Shown piece after piece: positions 9,423 to 18,394 of a stretch of DNA of 64,000 nt. Made by a program: the position numbers and the translations under genes. Origin of the DNA: Duganella flavida (GTDB taxonomy: Bacteria; Pseudomonadota; Gammaproteobacteria; Burkholderiales; Burkholderiaceae_D); NCBI RefSeq assembly GCF_009857445.1, contig NZ_WWCN01000003.1, forward strand, positions 372,001 through 436,000. The letters are read 5' to 3'. Below the pieces are notes generated by a model. It was not told the DNA's origin and made no database searches. It saw nothing but the letters and a program-made list of their open reading frames with translations. Numbering within the stretch: the stretch's first letter is position 1; the number at the start of each line of letters is the position of its first letter.

Positions 9423-10088
9423 TCAATTCTTGCGGCGGGCCAGGAAGGTATTGATGGTTTTGGCAATCCACGGCTTGTCAGCTTTGAGTGCGAATTCGGC
9501 GGCGGTGAGATGGAAACCGCCGTCTTTCAGGGTGGCGTCAGCGCCTTGTTCCAGCAGCAGCGCGACCACGGCTTCCTGGCCTTCGCGGGCGGCGATCATC
9601 AATGGCGTCATGCCGGATGGGGATTCGGCGTCGATGTAAGCGTGTTTGTCGAGCAGGATGGTGGTGATTTCCACGCTGCCCGCTGCGGCCGCGTAATGTA
9701 ATGCGGTCCAGCCTTTTTGATTGACTTGCGCGCCGCGCTTCAGCAGCTCCAGCACGGCGGTTTTGTTTTGACGGAAGGCGGCCATCATCAAGGCCGTGTT
9801 GCCGTTAGGTGCTTTGGCTTCGAGATCGATGCCCGGCTGGTCCATGAGCAGGCGCGCCACTTTCAGCGATTCGTAACGCATGGCGACGATCAGGCCAGTC
9901 TCGCCGTTGGGATCGCGGACATTCGGGTTGACGCCGCGCAGCAGCGCCGTCGCCACCCGGCCCGCGCCATCCAGCTGGGCGGCGCGGAAGAAATCGACTT
10001 CATCGTCGGTTTGATCGGCAGCCAAGGCAGGCAGGACCGCCACGGCGGTTAACGCCAACACCAGCAAGCGGCGCGCGCGCTGCATCAT
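9423..10088 (-). CDS. Exported ankyrin-repeat protein
   Basis: This is a 221-residue protein with a signal peptide (MMQRARRLLVLALTAVAVLPALA, cut before AD). It has about five ankyrin repeats from residue 30 to the end, with TPLMIAA, TALHYAA and TALMMAA helices. Periplasmic ankyrin proteins usually act as binding platforms; the partner is unknown. Its ATG overlaps the tatD stop as ATGA, so translation is probably coupled to tatD. Confidence 0.85.
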   Translation of the reverse strand: MMQRARRLLVLALTAVAVLPALAADQTDDEVDFFRAAQLDGAGRVATALLRGVNPNVRDPNGETGLIVAMRYESLKVARLLMDQPGIDLEAKAPNGNTALMMAAFRQNKTAVLELLKRGAQVNQKGWTALHYAAAAGSVEITTILLDKHAYIDAESPSGMTPLMIAAREGQEAVVALLLEQGADATLKDGGFHLTAAEFALKADKPWIAKTINTFLARRKN

Positions 10089-10864
10089 GCCGGTACGTTG
10101 AACAGCTTGCGGAAGTTGGCGGTGGTCTGCGCCGCGACTTCCTCGACCGGCACGCCTTTCAGCTTGGCGATGTACTCGCCCACGTGCGCCACAAAGCCCG
10201 GCTCATTCATCTTGCCGCGATACGGCACCGGCGCCAGGTATGGCGAATCGGTCTCGATCAGGATGCGTTCCAGTGGCAGCTCCAGCGCCACTGCCTGCAA
10301 CTCCTTGGCGCTTTTGAAGGTCACGATGCCGGAGAAGGAAATATAGAAGCCCATTTCGATGGCGGCACGCGCCACCTCCAGCGATTCGGTAAAGCAGTGC
10401 ATGACACCGGCCACGCCGCCCGCCTCCGTGCCCGCGCCCTCTTCGCGCATGATACGTATCGTGTCCTCGCTGGCGTTACGGGTGTGGATGATCAGCGGCT
10501 TGCGCGTAATGCGCGAGGCCTTGATGTGGGTGCGGAAGCGCTCGCGCTGCCATTCCAGGTCGCCTTCCAGGCGGAAATAGTCGAGGCCAGTTTCCCCGAT
10601 GGCGATAATTTTCGGGTCATCGGCCAGCTGCACCAGCTGCTCCACCGACGGCTCCGGCGTGTCTTCATAGTCCGGATGCACGCCCACCGAGGCGTAGATG
10701 TGCGGATACTGGTGCGCCAGTGCCAGCACCTGCGGGAAGTCCGGCAAATCGACCGACACGCACAGCGCATGGGTCACCTTGTTGTGCTCCATCTGCGCCA
10801 GGATGTCCGGCATGCGGGCGGCCAGCTCCGGGAAATTAATATGGCAGTGAGAATCGATATACAT
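10085..10864 (-). CDS. TatD family metal-dependent hydrolase / DNase
   Basis: This is a 259-residue TIM-barrel hydrolase of the TatD/YcfH group. Metal ligands are visible: DSHCHINF at the N-terminus, GETGLDYFR near residue 91, PLIIHTRNA, MHCFTES and ETDSPYLAP. Family members have 3'-5' exonuclease or other metal-dependent hydrolase activity. It heads a two-gene unit with the ankyrin gene, which it overlaps by four bases. In related bacteria tatD commonly follows holB-pilZ; here three other genes lie between. Confidence 0.9.
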   Translation of the reverse strand: MYIDSHCHINFPELAARMPDILAQMEHNKVTHALCVSVDLPDFPQVLALAHQYPHIYASVGVHPDYEDTPEPSVEQLVQLADDPKIIAIGETGLDYFRLEGDLEWQRERFRTHIKASRITRKPLIIHTRNASEDTIRIMREEGAGTEAGGVAGVMHCFTESLEVARAAIEMGFYISFSGIVTFKSAKELQAVALELPLERILIETDSPYLAPVPYRGKMNEPGFVAHVGEYIAKLKGVPVEEVAAQTTANFRKLFNVPA

Positions 10865-10978
10865 GCCGCGATTGTACCTGATCTGCCACGGGCATTAAAA
10901 AACGCTTTCCTATTTGCCAATTGCTAGGTTAGCATTCGTGCACGTTATGTAATTACGTTACACGATAAAAGGAGACTT

Positions 10979-12187
10979 ATGAGCACCACCGAAATTTTCC
11001 TGTTGGCAATGCTACTGATTTTCGTCACACCCTATCTGGTCTGGCGCCTCGGTAAAACCGATTATTTCGCGCCGCTGGTGGTGGTTCAGATCATCATGGG
11101 TATCGTCCTGGGCCCGGGTGTGATGGGCGCTTTGTTCCCCGACTACCACAAATTCATCTTCAATCCAGACGTCACCAAGACCCTGAACGGCATCTCCCAA
11201 TGGGGTGTAATGCTATTCGTAATGCTGGCTGGCGTTGAGCTGGACCTGAAAAAAGTCTGGCAATACCGCCGCGAAAGCGCCACCACCGCCGGCCTGTCGC
11301 TGGGTGTGCCGCTGGTGTTCGGCTGCGGCGCCGCGCTGCTGCTGATGAACTACCAAGGCTGGATCGGCGCCAAAGCCGCCAACTGGCAGTTCATGCTGGG
11401 CACCGGCATGGCCTGCGCCGTCACCGCGCTGCCGGTCCTGGTACTGCTGCTGGAAAAACTCGACATCCTGCGCCAGCCGATGGGCCAGCGCATCATGCGC
11501 TACGCCAGCCTGGACGACGTCGCCATTTGGGGCGTGCTGGCGCTGATCATGCTCGATTGGGAGCGCGTGGGCCGCCAAGCCGGTTTCCTGGTCGCCTTCA
11601 CCCTGCTGACCTTTGCCTTCCGCCGCCTGATGGCGCGACTGGAACAGAGCGACCGCTGGTACGTCGCCTTGATCTGGCTGATCGCCTGCTCGTTCGGCGC
11701 GGACTGGGCTGGCCTGCACTTCATGGTTGGCGCCTTCCTGGCTGGTGTGGTGATGGATTCGGAATGGTTTGGCATCGAGAACCTGGACCGCCTGTTCAAC
11801 AGCGTACTGCTGGTGCTGATGCCAGTCTTCTTCCTGAGCACCGGCCTGCGCACCAAGTGGGACATGGGTGGCTACTCGGTATTCTTCGTGGCGGGCCTGC
11901 TGCTGGTGGCGTCGGTCGGCGGCAAGCTGGCTGGCGCCCATATCGCCGGCAAAATCCTGAAATGGAAAGACGGTGAAGCCTCGATCATCGGCTGGCTGCT
12001 GCAATCGAAAGGCCTGATCGAAATCGTGTTTGCCAACATCCTGCTGGACAAGCAAATCATCACCAACGGCACTTTCACCGCGCTGTTATTGATGGCTGCA
12101 GGCAGCACCATGTTGACGATTCCGATCGTGCACCCTAAACTCAACCGTGCACAGAATCGTGGACTGGTAGGTCAAGCCAGTTCCTGA
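10979..12187 (+). CDS. Kef-type cation:proton antiporter (CPA2 family)
   Basis: This is a 402-residue protein with about 11-12 membrane segments and the Na+/H+ exchanger domain, including a G-rich segment (GIVLGPGVMGAL), LAGVELDL, and YASLDDVAIWG with the acidic pair expected in the ion path. It lacks the C-terminal TrkA-N domain of KefB/KefC, so it is a bare transporter. It probably exchanges K+ or Na+ for protons at the inner membrane. A strong site (AAAAGGAGACTT) precedes the ATG. It is followed 18 bases later by the KfrA-like gene. Confidence 0.85.
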   Translation: MSTTEIFLLAMLLIFVTPYLVWRLGKTDYFAPLVVVQIIMGIVLGPGVMGALFPDYHKFIFNPDVTKTLNGISQWGVMLFVMLAGVELDLKKVWQYRRESATTAGLSLGVPLVFGCGAALLLMNYQGWIGAKAANWQFMLGTGMACAVTALPVLVLLLEKLDILRQPMGQRIMRYASLDDVAIWGVLALIMLDWERVGRQAGFLVAFTLLTFAFRRLMARLEQSDRWYVALIWLIACSFGADWAGLHFMVGAFLAGVVMDSEWFGIENLDRLFNSVLLVLMPVFFLSTGLRTKWDMGGYSVFFVAGLLLVASVGGKLAGAHIAGKILKWKDGEASIIGWLLQSKGLIEIVFANILLDKQIITNGTFTALLLMAAGSTMLTIPIVHPKLNRAQNRGLVGQASS

Positions 12188-12205
12188 GTTTAAAAGGATG
12201 AAAAC

Positions 12206-12739
12206 ATGGCGCGTACCGGATTAACCAAGTCTCAAGTCAGGGAAACCCGCGACCAGCTGTTGGCCGAGGGGCGCTACCCTTCGGTTGATGCGGTCCGCCA
12301 TGCGCTGGGCGACACCGGCTCCAAGTCCACCATCCACAAGCACCTGAAAGAGCTGGCGGAAGAAGACAACAGCGCCGGCCTCAAGCGCGAAGACACCAGC
12401 CGCAGCCTGCAAGCGCTGGTTGAGCAACTGGCGGACAAGCTGCATCTGGATGCCGAACGCCGCTACCAAGCCCAGCTGGAGCAAAAAGATCAGGAACTGG
12501 CGGCCTTGCGACATGAGATCGAACGCCTGCGGGCCCGCGTGGAAGGGCTGGAAATCGATGCCTATGCCAGCCAGCCGCACGATCACGGCTTTGGCCAGTT
12601 CGGCCACATGCAGTCCAGCCTGCGCTGCGGCATCAACGACAGCACGCCGTTCAGCATGTTGATGAACGGCGGCCGTTCAGCGGTGGTCGATTTCGACAGC
12701 CCGCAAATCCACCTTACGCCACGCGTTTTCCAAGGATAA
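12206..12739 (+). CDS. KfrA-like DNA-binding coiled-coil protein
   Basis: This is a 177-residue protein. An N-terminal domain of about 60 residues (VRETRDQLLAEGRYPSVDAV, then GSKSTIHKHLKELAEE) matches the KfrA_N DNA-binding fold known from plasmid proteins. It is followed by a coiled coil (about residues 70-115, LEQKDQELAALRHEIERLRA) and a short tail. A role in DNA binding or as a regulator of the upstream antiporter gene is inferred from position. Its 3' end overlaps the convergent GNAT gene by 26 bases. Confidence 0.75.
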   Translation: MARTGLTKSQVRETRDQLLAEGRYPSVDAVRHALGDTGSKSTIHKHLKELAEEDNSAGLKREDTSRSLQALVEQLADKLHLDAERRYQAQLEQKDQELAALRHEIERLRARVEGLEIDAYASQPHDHGFGQFGHMQSSLRCGINDSTPFSMLMNGGRSAVVDFDSPQIHLTPRVFQG

Positions 12740-13220
12740 TCAGGTCGCGCTCGACGCCGTCAAGGTTTGCCACTTTCGGCAGGTGGGCCCAGGTTTCAAA
12801 ACCGAATTTGGCGAACAGGCCCAGGCTAGGCTTGTTGTGGCCGAAAATGAAGCCCAGCAGCGTGTGCACCTTGATCTGCGGCGCATAGGCAATCGCCTGC
12901 TCGATGCAGTAGCGGCCCACGCCTTTGCCGCGCCATGCCTCGGCGATGTAAATCGAAATCTCGGACGTGCCCGAATAGGCTGGACGGCCATAGAAATTCG
13001 AGTACGACATCCAGCCCAGGATTTCAGCACCCGTCTCTTCCGACTCAATAATCCACAGCGGACGCTTATCCGGCGTGTGATCGTGATACCACTGCGAACG
13101 CGATTCGACTGACACCGGTTCGGTATCGGCAGTCACTTCGCGCGAGGCGATGGTGGTGTTGTAAATGGCGACGATGGTCGGCAGGTCTTCAAGCGTGGCG
13201 AGGCGATGGCGGAAAGTCAT
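12714..13220 (-). CDS. GNAT N-acetyltransferase, phosphinothricin-acetyltransferase-like
   Basis: This is a 168-residue GNAT protein. The acetyl-CoA loop is AWRGKGVGRYCIEQAI (about residues 93-108), and RHRLATLEDLPTIVAIYN is the typical N-terminus of the PAT/YwnH group. Those enzymes acetylate amino groups of amino-acid analogues such as phosphinothricin or methionine sulfone; the real substrate is not known. It starts 15 bases after pilZ and may be the last gene of the mltG operon. Confidence 0.85.
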   Translation of the reverse strand: MTFRHRLATLEDLPTIVAIYNTTIASREVTADTEPVSVESRSQWYHDHTPDKRPLWIIESEETGAEILGWMSYSNFYGRPAYSGTSEISIYIAEAWRGKGVGRYCIEQAIAYAPQIKVHTLLGFIFGHNKPSLGLFAKFGFETWAHLPKVANLDGVERDLIILGKRVA

Positions 13221-13235
13221 GAGATAAAAACGAGG

Positions 13236-13619
13236 TTACAAAGTATGGGTAGCGCGCGAAGAACGCAACGCAGCGCCAAGGATTTCTTCAATCCGCAGGC
13301 GGGCGCGCTGGCCGCTCTCGTCGTCCGGGAAATGCACGCCGATGCCCTGCGCCTTGTTGTGGTGCGCGCCGGGCGGCGTGATCCAGGCGACCTTGCCTGC
13401 GATGGGATATTTGTTGGGATCGTCCATCAGCGCCAGGATCAGATAGATCTCGTCACCGAGTTTGTATGGCTTCTGGGTCGGCACAAACATGCCGCCGTTT
13501 TTCAGGAACGGCATATAGGCGGCATACAGCGCCGCCTTTTCCTTGATCGCCAGCGACAGCACCGTCGGCCGTGGCGTCAACGGCACGGTGTTCGGGTCGA
13601 GAGGGCTGGCAGCGGACAT
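13236..13619 (-). CDS. pilZ: PilZ domain protein (type IV pilus assembly type)
   Basis: This is a 127-residue protein made of one PilZ fold (VLSLAIKEKAALYAAYMPFL, GGMFVPTQ, GIGVHF). It lacks the RxxxR motif that c-di-GMP-binding PilZ proteins carry near the start, as in the archetypal Pseudomonas PilZ needed for type IV pili. It lies directly downstream of holB, the conserved holB-pilZ order of beta- and gammaproteobacteria, 10 bases from the holB stop. Confidence 0.88.
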   Translation of the reverse strand: MSAASPLDPNTVPLTPRPTVLSLAIKEKAALYAAYMPFLKNGGMFVPTQKPYKLGDEIYLILALMDDPNKYPIAGKVAWITPPGAHHNKAQGIGVHFPDDESGQRARLRIEEILGAALRSSRATHTL

Positions 13620-13629
13620 TCCTTACCTT

Positions 13630-14661
13630 TCAGGCGCAGCAGTTGGTGTACTCAAGCAGCATATCCTCCAAAAACAGCTTTGGCGACAGCGGATGATCTG
13701 CGGTCGCGCGGCGCTCGTTGGCACCCTTGATCGCGGCCAGCAAGCGGCTGACGTGGATCTTGTCGGCCAGTCCGGCCAGCTCTTTCTGGTAGCGAGGATA
13801 ATACCGGATGTTACCTGCCAGTTTGTAGGAAAACACATCATAAAGCCAGCGCTGCAACCATGACACCGGTCCGCTCAGCGGGACTTTTTGTAACTTGTCG
13901 GCTACTTTCAGCGCGCCTTCAATGCTCGGATGCGCCAGCAGCTGCAGCAGGGTTTCCAGATCCTCGCGACTGCCGGATTCAGCCTGTGTCATGGCGGCCA
14001 GCGGTGCGCCGCCCTGCTCGCGCAGCCAGCTGTCGGCATCCGCCACGCCTTGTTCCTTCAACCATGCCAGCGCTTCGCCGTGGCTCGGCATCGGCATGGC
14101 GAACTTGCGGCAGCGCGACAGAATGGTCGGCAGCACGCGCTCCAGGCTGTTGGAGGCGACCAGGAATACGGTGCCAGGCGGCGGTTCTTCCAGCGTCTTC
14201 AGCAGCGCGTTGGAGGCCGGCATATTCAGCGCCTCGGCCGGATACAGCACCACCACCCGCAAGCCCTGGCGGTGGGTCGAGATATTCATGAAATCCGCCA
14301 GCGCACGGATTTGTTCGATCTTGATTTCCTTGGACGGCGTTTTGGACTTGGCGGCCTTCTTGGCTTCGCCCTCGCCCTCTTCGCCATCAGCCGGCGGCTC
14401 GTCTTCCATCGACTCCGGCCGCACGCGGCGGTAGTCCGGATGGTTTTGCTGCGAGAACCAGCCGCACGAGGCGCACTGGCCGCAGGCGTGGCCGTCCGCC
14501 AGCACCGCCTCGCACAGCAGGCCTTGTGCAAAGCGCTCGATGAAGTCGGATTTGCCTATCCCGGCGGCGCCATGGAACAGGATGGCGTGCGGCATACGCG
14601 GGCGCAGCGCTTGCAGCTGCTGCCACGACGATTCTTGCCACGGGTAGATGGAATTGCTCAT
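13630..14661 (-). CDS. holB: DNA polymerase III delta' subunit
   Basis: This is a 343-residue clamp-loader subunit. The N-terminal AAA+ domain has Walker A GAAGIGKSDF, a zinc-finger cluster (HACGQCASCGWF, about residues 60-72) and the sensor region TLEEPPPGTVFLVASN, followed by DNApol3-delta C-terminal helices. It helps open and load the beta clamp. A Lys/Glu-rich insert at about residues 90-115 (DEPPADGEEGEGEAKKAAKS) is longer than in E. coli and probably a flexible loop. It is part of the mltG-tmk-holB-pilZ unit. Confidence 0.93.
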   Translation of the reverse strand: MSNSIYPWQESSWQQLQALRPRMPHAILFHGAAGIGKSDFIERFAQGLLCEAVLADGHACGQCASCGWFSQQNHPDYRRVRPESMEDEPPADGEEGEGEAKKAAKSKTPSKEIKIEQIRALADFMNISTHRQGLRVVVLYPAEALNMPASNALLKTLEEPPPGTVFLVASNSLERVLPTILSRCRKFAMPMPSHGEALAWLKEQGVADADSWLREQGGAPLAAMTQAESGSREDLETLLQLLAHPSIEGALKVADKLQKVPLSGPVSWLQRWLYDVFSYKLAGNIRYYPRYQKELAGLADKIHVSRLLAAIKGANERRATADHPLSPKLFLEDMLLEYTNCCA

Positions 14662-14677
14662 TAATCAGTATTGTATT

Positions 14678-15283
14678 TCAAAAGCAAGCGTCGAGGATGC
14701 TTGCGATCTGCAATTGAATCGCAGCGATGCTTTGTGTGGAATCGATGACACGGAAGCGCTGCGGGAACTGCGCTGCGCGGCGCAGATACTCGTTGCGGGT
14801 GGCGGCAAAAAAGTCGGCCTTCTCCTGCTCAAACTTGTCCAGCTCGCGGGTGGCGTCCAGACGGGCGCGCGCCACATCCAGCGGTACGTCGAACAGCAAG
14901 GTCAGGTCCGGCTGCAGGTCCGCGTGCACCCACTGCTCCAGCGCTTCCAGCTTGGCCCGGTCCAGGCCGCGGCCGCCGCCCTGGTAGGCGAAACTGGAAT
15001 CGGTAAAGCGGTCCGAGATGACCCAGGCGCCGCGCGCCAGCGCCGGCTCGATCACTTCCGCGATGTGTTCGCGGCGGCTGGCAAACACCAGCAGCGCCTC
15101 GGTTTCGAGGTGCATTTTTTCGTGCAGCACGATCTCGCGCAGCTTTTCGCCCAGCGGTGTACCGCCCGGTTCGCGCGAGCTCACCAGCTCGATGCCGCGC
15201 TGTTGAATGTAGTCCGCAACGAAGGCGATGTGCGTGGACTTGCCGGCGCCATCGATGCCTTCAAAGGTGATGAATTTACTCAT
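14678..15283 (-). CDS. tmk: Thymidylate kinase
   Basis: This is a 201-residue enzyme that phosphorylates dTMP to dTDP. The P-loop is [12 protein letters not shown] (residues 5-16). The DRx motif is [17 protein letters not shown], where E. coli-type enzymes carry the basic residues in the LID. The length is normal. It starts 5 bases after the mltG stop, and holB begins 16 bases downstream. Confidence 0.95.
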   Translation of the reverse strand: MSKFITFEGIDGAGKSTHIAFVADYIQQRGIELVSSREPGGTPLGEKLREIVLHEKMHLETEALLVFASRREHIAEVIEPALARGAWVISDRFTDSSFAYQGGGRGLDRAKLEALEQWVHADLQPDLTLLFDVPLDVARARLDATRELDKFEQEKADFFAATRNEYLRRAAQFPQRFRVIDSTQSIAAIQLQIASILDACF

Positions 15284-15288
15284 TATTC

Positions 15289-16278
15289 TTATCGTTGATA
15301 CTGATTGACTGCCCGATTGTGATCGTTCAGGTTGTCCGAGAACTGGCTGGTGCCATTGCCCTTGGAGACGAAATACAGCGCGGCCGTCTTGGCCGGCGCC
15401 AGTGCGGCCGTCAGCGATTGCACGCCCGGCAAAGCGATCGGCGTTGGTGGCAGGCCAGAACGCGTGTAGGTATTGTAAGGTGTGTCGGTTTCCAGATCCT
15501 TCTTGCGGATTTTTCCATCGTACTTGAGGCCCATGCCGTAGATAACGGTTGGATCGGTTTGCAGCAGCATGCCGATCTTCAGGCGGTTGACGAACACACC
15601 CGCGATCATGCCGCGCTCAGACTTCTGGCCGGTTTCCTTTTCCACGATGGAGGCCATGGTCAGCGCTTCGTACGGATTTTTGTACGGCAGCGCCGGATCG
15701 CGTTTTTCCCAGGCTTCCGACAAGCGGGTCAGCATCATCACATGCGCCTGCTTGTAAATTTGCAGGTCGCTCGCACCTTTGGCGAACAGATAGGTATCAG
15801 GGAAGAACAAGCCTTCGGCCTGCTTGTAATCGGAGGCGATGGCGCTCATCACTTCGGCGTCGGACAGCGCGATGGTGTCGTGCTTCAAGCCCTTGTGCGC
15901 GGCGATGGCGGCGCGCATCTGGCGGAAAGTCCAGCCTTCGATGATGGTCAGCTGCTCTTGCGCATACTCGCCGCGCGCCAACTGGTCGATCAGGCGCAGC
16001 GGCGTTGAGCCCGGCTTCAGTTCGTAGGAACCAGCTTTCAACTTGGCGCTCTTGCCGGTCACGCGTGCGAGCAGATTGAACAGCAGCGGCTCCATCGGAA
16101 TCCCAGCTTCAGCGATTTGCTGGCCGGCCGCATGGGCGCCGCTGCCGGGGGTGATGCTGAATTCAATCGCCTCGGCATCCCCGGGGATGATGGGCTTTTG
16201 CGACCAGTACATGAAATAACCGCCGCCGAGAATGGCGAGTACGATAAACAGACTAATTATTTTTTTGATAAAAGCCAT
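15289..16278 (-). CDS. mltG: Endolytic murein transglycosylase MltG
   Basis: This is a 329-residue protein with one N-terminal membrane anchor ([20 protein letters not shown]), a LysM-like linker domain and a YceG catalytic domain. The catalytic Glu is in [20 protein letters not shown], followed by [10 protein letters not shown]. It cuts nascent peptidoglycan strands in the periplasm and sets glycan length. It is the first gene of a minus-strand operon with tmk, holB and pilZ, and is divergent from ygfZ, an arrangement common in betaproteobacteria. Confidence 0.94.
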   Translation of the reverse strand: MAFIKKIISLFIVLAILGGGYFMYWSQKPIIPGDAEAIEFSITPGSGAHAAGQQIAEAGIPMEPLLFNLLARVTGKSAKLKAGSYELKPGSTPLRLIDQLARGEYAQEQLTIIEGWTFRQMRAAIAAHKGLKHDTIALSDAEVMSAIASDYKQAEGLFFPDTYLFAKGASDLQIYKQAHVMMLTRLSEAWEKRDPALPYKNPYEALTMASIVEKETGQKSERGMIAGVFVNRLKIGMLLQTDPTVIYGMGLKYDGKIRKKDLETDTPYNTYTRSGLPPTPIALPGVQSLTAALAPAKTAALYFVSKGNGTSQFSDNLNDHNRAVNQYQR

Positions 16279-16309
16279 TGTTGAAGCCGAATTGGTGGAT
16301 CGGGACGAT

Positions 16310-16339
16310 CTGACGCGTTTTGCGCGACATCACTATAAT
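16310..16339 (+). promoter_or_regulatory. Sigma-70-type promoter for ygfZ
   Basis: A perfect -10 TATAAT at 16334-16339 is preceded, with an 18-base spacer, by CTGACG at 16310-16315 (4 of 6 to TTGACA). It lies between the divergent mltG and ygfZ genes. The start point would fall near 16346, upstream of both possible ygfZ start codons. Confidence 0.55.
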
Positions 16340-16383
16340 AAGCCCGTAATGATAATGCCTTCCCAGTGAAAAGATTGAAAATT

Positions 16384-17367
16384 ATGTCTTCCTTGAGCCC
16401 TACCCAACTTGCCGCCGGCTTCGTCGCCCGCATCACCGGCCTCGGCCTGATCGCACTGGACGGCGAAGAATCCGCCAGCTTCCTGCACAATCAGCTGACC
16501 AACGACGTGGAGCACCTCGGCCAGGGCGAAGCCCGCCTGGCCGGTTACTGCTCGCCGAAAGGCCGCCTGCTGGCCTCGTTCCTGATGTGGCGCAGCACTT
16601 CGACTATCTTCCTGCAACTGCCGCATGAAATCCAAGCGCCGGTGCAAAAGCGCCTGTCGATGTTCGTCCTGCGCGCCAAAACCAAGCTGAGTGACGCCAC
16701 CGAAGCGCCTTCCAATGCGGTGGTGCTCGGCATCGGCGGCGCGCAAGCGCCAGTCGCGCTGCAAGCGTGGTTCGAGACTCTGCCCGCCACGCCGTACGCC
16801 AAAGTCGATCACGCACTCGGCACCCTGATCCGCGTGGCCGATGCCTTCGGTGCGCCGCGCTATCAATGGCTGATGTCGACTGAAACCGCTGACACCGTGC
16901 TGCCGGCACTGGAAGGCAAGCTACTGGCCGCCTCCAGCGAAGCATGGCAGCTGTCCGAAATCCACGCCGGTGTTCCGCAAATCGCCAAGGGTACGCAAGA
17001 ACAGTTCGTGCCGCAGATGGTGAATTACGAACTGCTGGGCGGCGTCAACTTCAAGAAAGGCTGCTACCCGGGACAAGAGATCGTCGCGCGCAGCCAGTAC
17101 CTCGGCAAGCTCAAGCGCCGCACCACGCTGGTCTCGATTCCTGATGCGGCCGCAGCGGCTGGCATGGAAGTGTTTGCCACCGCCGATCCCGAGCAACCAT
17201 GCGGCATGATCGTCAACGCCGCACCGAACGGCAATGGCGGCGTCGACGCGCTGGTCGAAATGAAGCTGGCCGCGATCGAAGCAGGCTCGGTGCGTCTCGG
17301 CTCGGCCGAGGGCACGGCACTGGTCTTCCTCGACATGCCGTACGCGCTGGAACCGCTCGATCTCTAA
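16384..17367 (+). CDS. ygfZ: YgfZ family folate-binding protein (tRNA modification / Fe-S cluster maturation)
   Basis: This is a 327-residue GcvT-like protein. The family signature K-G-C-Y-x-G-Q-E is present as FKKGCYPGQEIVAR near residue 230. YgfZ binds tetrahydrofolate and supports certain Fe-S enzymes, including MiaB-type tRNA modification. A GTG at 16366 is in frame, but the ATG at 16384 fits the family start (IALDGEESASFLHNQLTND follows about 20 residues later). It leads a plus-strand unit with the DUF4936 and NRDE genes. Confidence 0.9.
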   Translation: MSSLSPTQLAAGFVARITGLGLIALDGEESASFLHNQLTNDVEHLGQGEARLAGYCSPKGRLLASFLMWRSTSTIFLQLPHEIQAPVQKRLSMFVLRAKTKLSDATEAPSNAVVLGIGGAQAPVALQAWFETLPATPYAKVDHALGTLIRVADAFGAPRYQWLMSTETADTVLPALEGKLLAASSEAWQLSEIHAGVPQIAKGTQEQFVPQMVNYELLGGVNFKKGCYPGQEIVARSQYLGKLKRRTTLVSIPDAAAAAGMEVFATADPEQPCGMIVNAAPNGNGGVDALVEMKLAAIEAGSVRLGSAEGTALVFLDMPYALEPLDL

Positions 17368-17369
17368 GC

Positions 17370-17660
17370 ATGGATCTCTACATCTACTACAAGGTCAAGG
17401 ACGCCGACGCGGCGTCCTTGCAGACGGCTGTCGCCGCGATGCAGGCGGCGCTGGCGCAGCGCCACGGCGTTGCAGGCCAACTCAAACGCCGCCCGGAGTC
17501 CAAGGACGGCGTGCAGACGTGGATGGAAGTGTACCCATCCACGCCTGAAGGATTTGCGGCAGCGTTGGACAGCGCTGTCCATGAAGCTGGTGTGCTGGCC
17601 TGGATTGCGGGCCTGCGTCACACCGAAGTTTTTCTGGATGTGGTGCCACCATGTGCCTGA
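17370..17660 (+). CDS. DUF4936 family protein
   Basis: This is a 96-residue protein beginning MDLYIYYKVKDADAASLQ, with the WMEVYP core of DUF4936, a small ferredoxin-like family of unknown function mainly seen in betaproteobacteria next to ygfZ. It starts two bases after the ygfZ stop, and its 3' end overlaps the NRDE gene by 10 bases, so the three are co-translated. No catalytic residue can be named. Confidence 0.8.
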   Translation: MDLYIYYKVKDADAASLQTAVAAMQAALAQRHGVAGQLKRRPESKDGVQTWMEVYPSTPEGFAAALDSAVHEAGVLAWIAGLRHTEVFLDVVPPCA

Positions 17661-18394
17661 TCGTTTTTGCCTGGCAGGTCGTGCCAGCGGTGCCGTTGAT
17701 CGCCGCCGCCAACCGTGATGAATACTACCAGCGCGCCACCGCCCCGGCCGCCGCTTGGCCCGAGCATCCGCAGATTTACGCGGGCCGCGACTTGCAGGCT
17801 GGCGGCAGCTGGATGGGCATCACCCAGCCAACGGAAGATGGCCAGCCAGCACGCTTCGCCGCCATCACCAATATCCGCGCACCGGCCGAGCACAAGGATG
17901 ATGCGCCGTCGCGCGGCCAACTGGTCGCCGATTATCTGGCGAGCAGCATGACGCCGCGGGAATACGTCGAATCCATCCGCGCCACCGCGCATGAGTACAA
18001 CGGCTTCAACCTCGTGCTGGCCGACCGCGACAGCTTGATCTGGTACTCCAACAAAGGCGACAACGACCCGCGCAACGGCCAACCATTGCAACCCGGCGTC
18101 TACGGTCTGTCCAATGCGCTGCTGGACGCACCATGGCCGAAAGTCCTGAAGACGAAAGCCCAATTCGCCAGCCTGCTATGCCTCGGCGCACCGGACGACG
18201 CCTTCTTTGAAATGCTGTCCGACACCGCGCAAGCGCCGGACCTGCGCCTGCCCGAAACCGGCGTCTCGCTGGACCTGGAACGCGTGCTGTCAGCAGTGCG
18301 CATCGAAAGTCCGAGCTACGGCACGCGCACCTCCACCGTCGTCAAACTCTACGCCGACGCCCACGCCACGCTGCAAGAAATGCTGGTGCATTGA
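17651..18394 (+). CDS. NRDE family protein (TANGO2-like)
   Basis: This is a 247-residue protein with the defining motif NRDE at residues 21-24 after an MCLIVFAW start, and the GGSWMGI segment at about 55. The N-terminal Cys2 and the fold are those of the NRDE/TANGO2 family, whose eukaryotic members are linked to Golgi organisation and haem handling. The bacterial role is not established. It is the last gene of the ygfZ unit and is followed by REP-like repeats. Confidence 0.85.
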   Translation: MCLIVFAWQVVPAVPLIAAANRDEYYQRATAPAAAWPEHPQIYAGRDLQAGGSWMGITQPTEDGQPARFAAITNIRAPAEHKDDAPSRGQLVADYLASSMTPREYVESIRATAHEYNGFNLVLADRDSLIWYSNKGDNDPRNGQPLQPGVYGLSNALLDAPWPKVLKTKAQFASLLCLGAPDDAFFEMLSDTAQAPDLRLPETGVSLDLERVLSAVRIESPSYGTRTSTVVKLYADAHATLQEMLVH

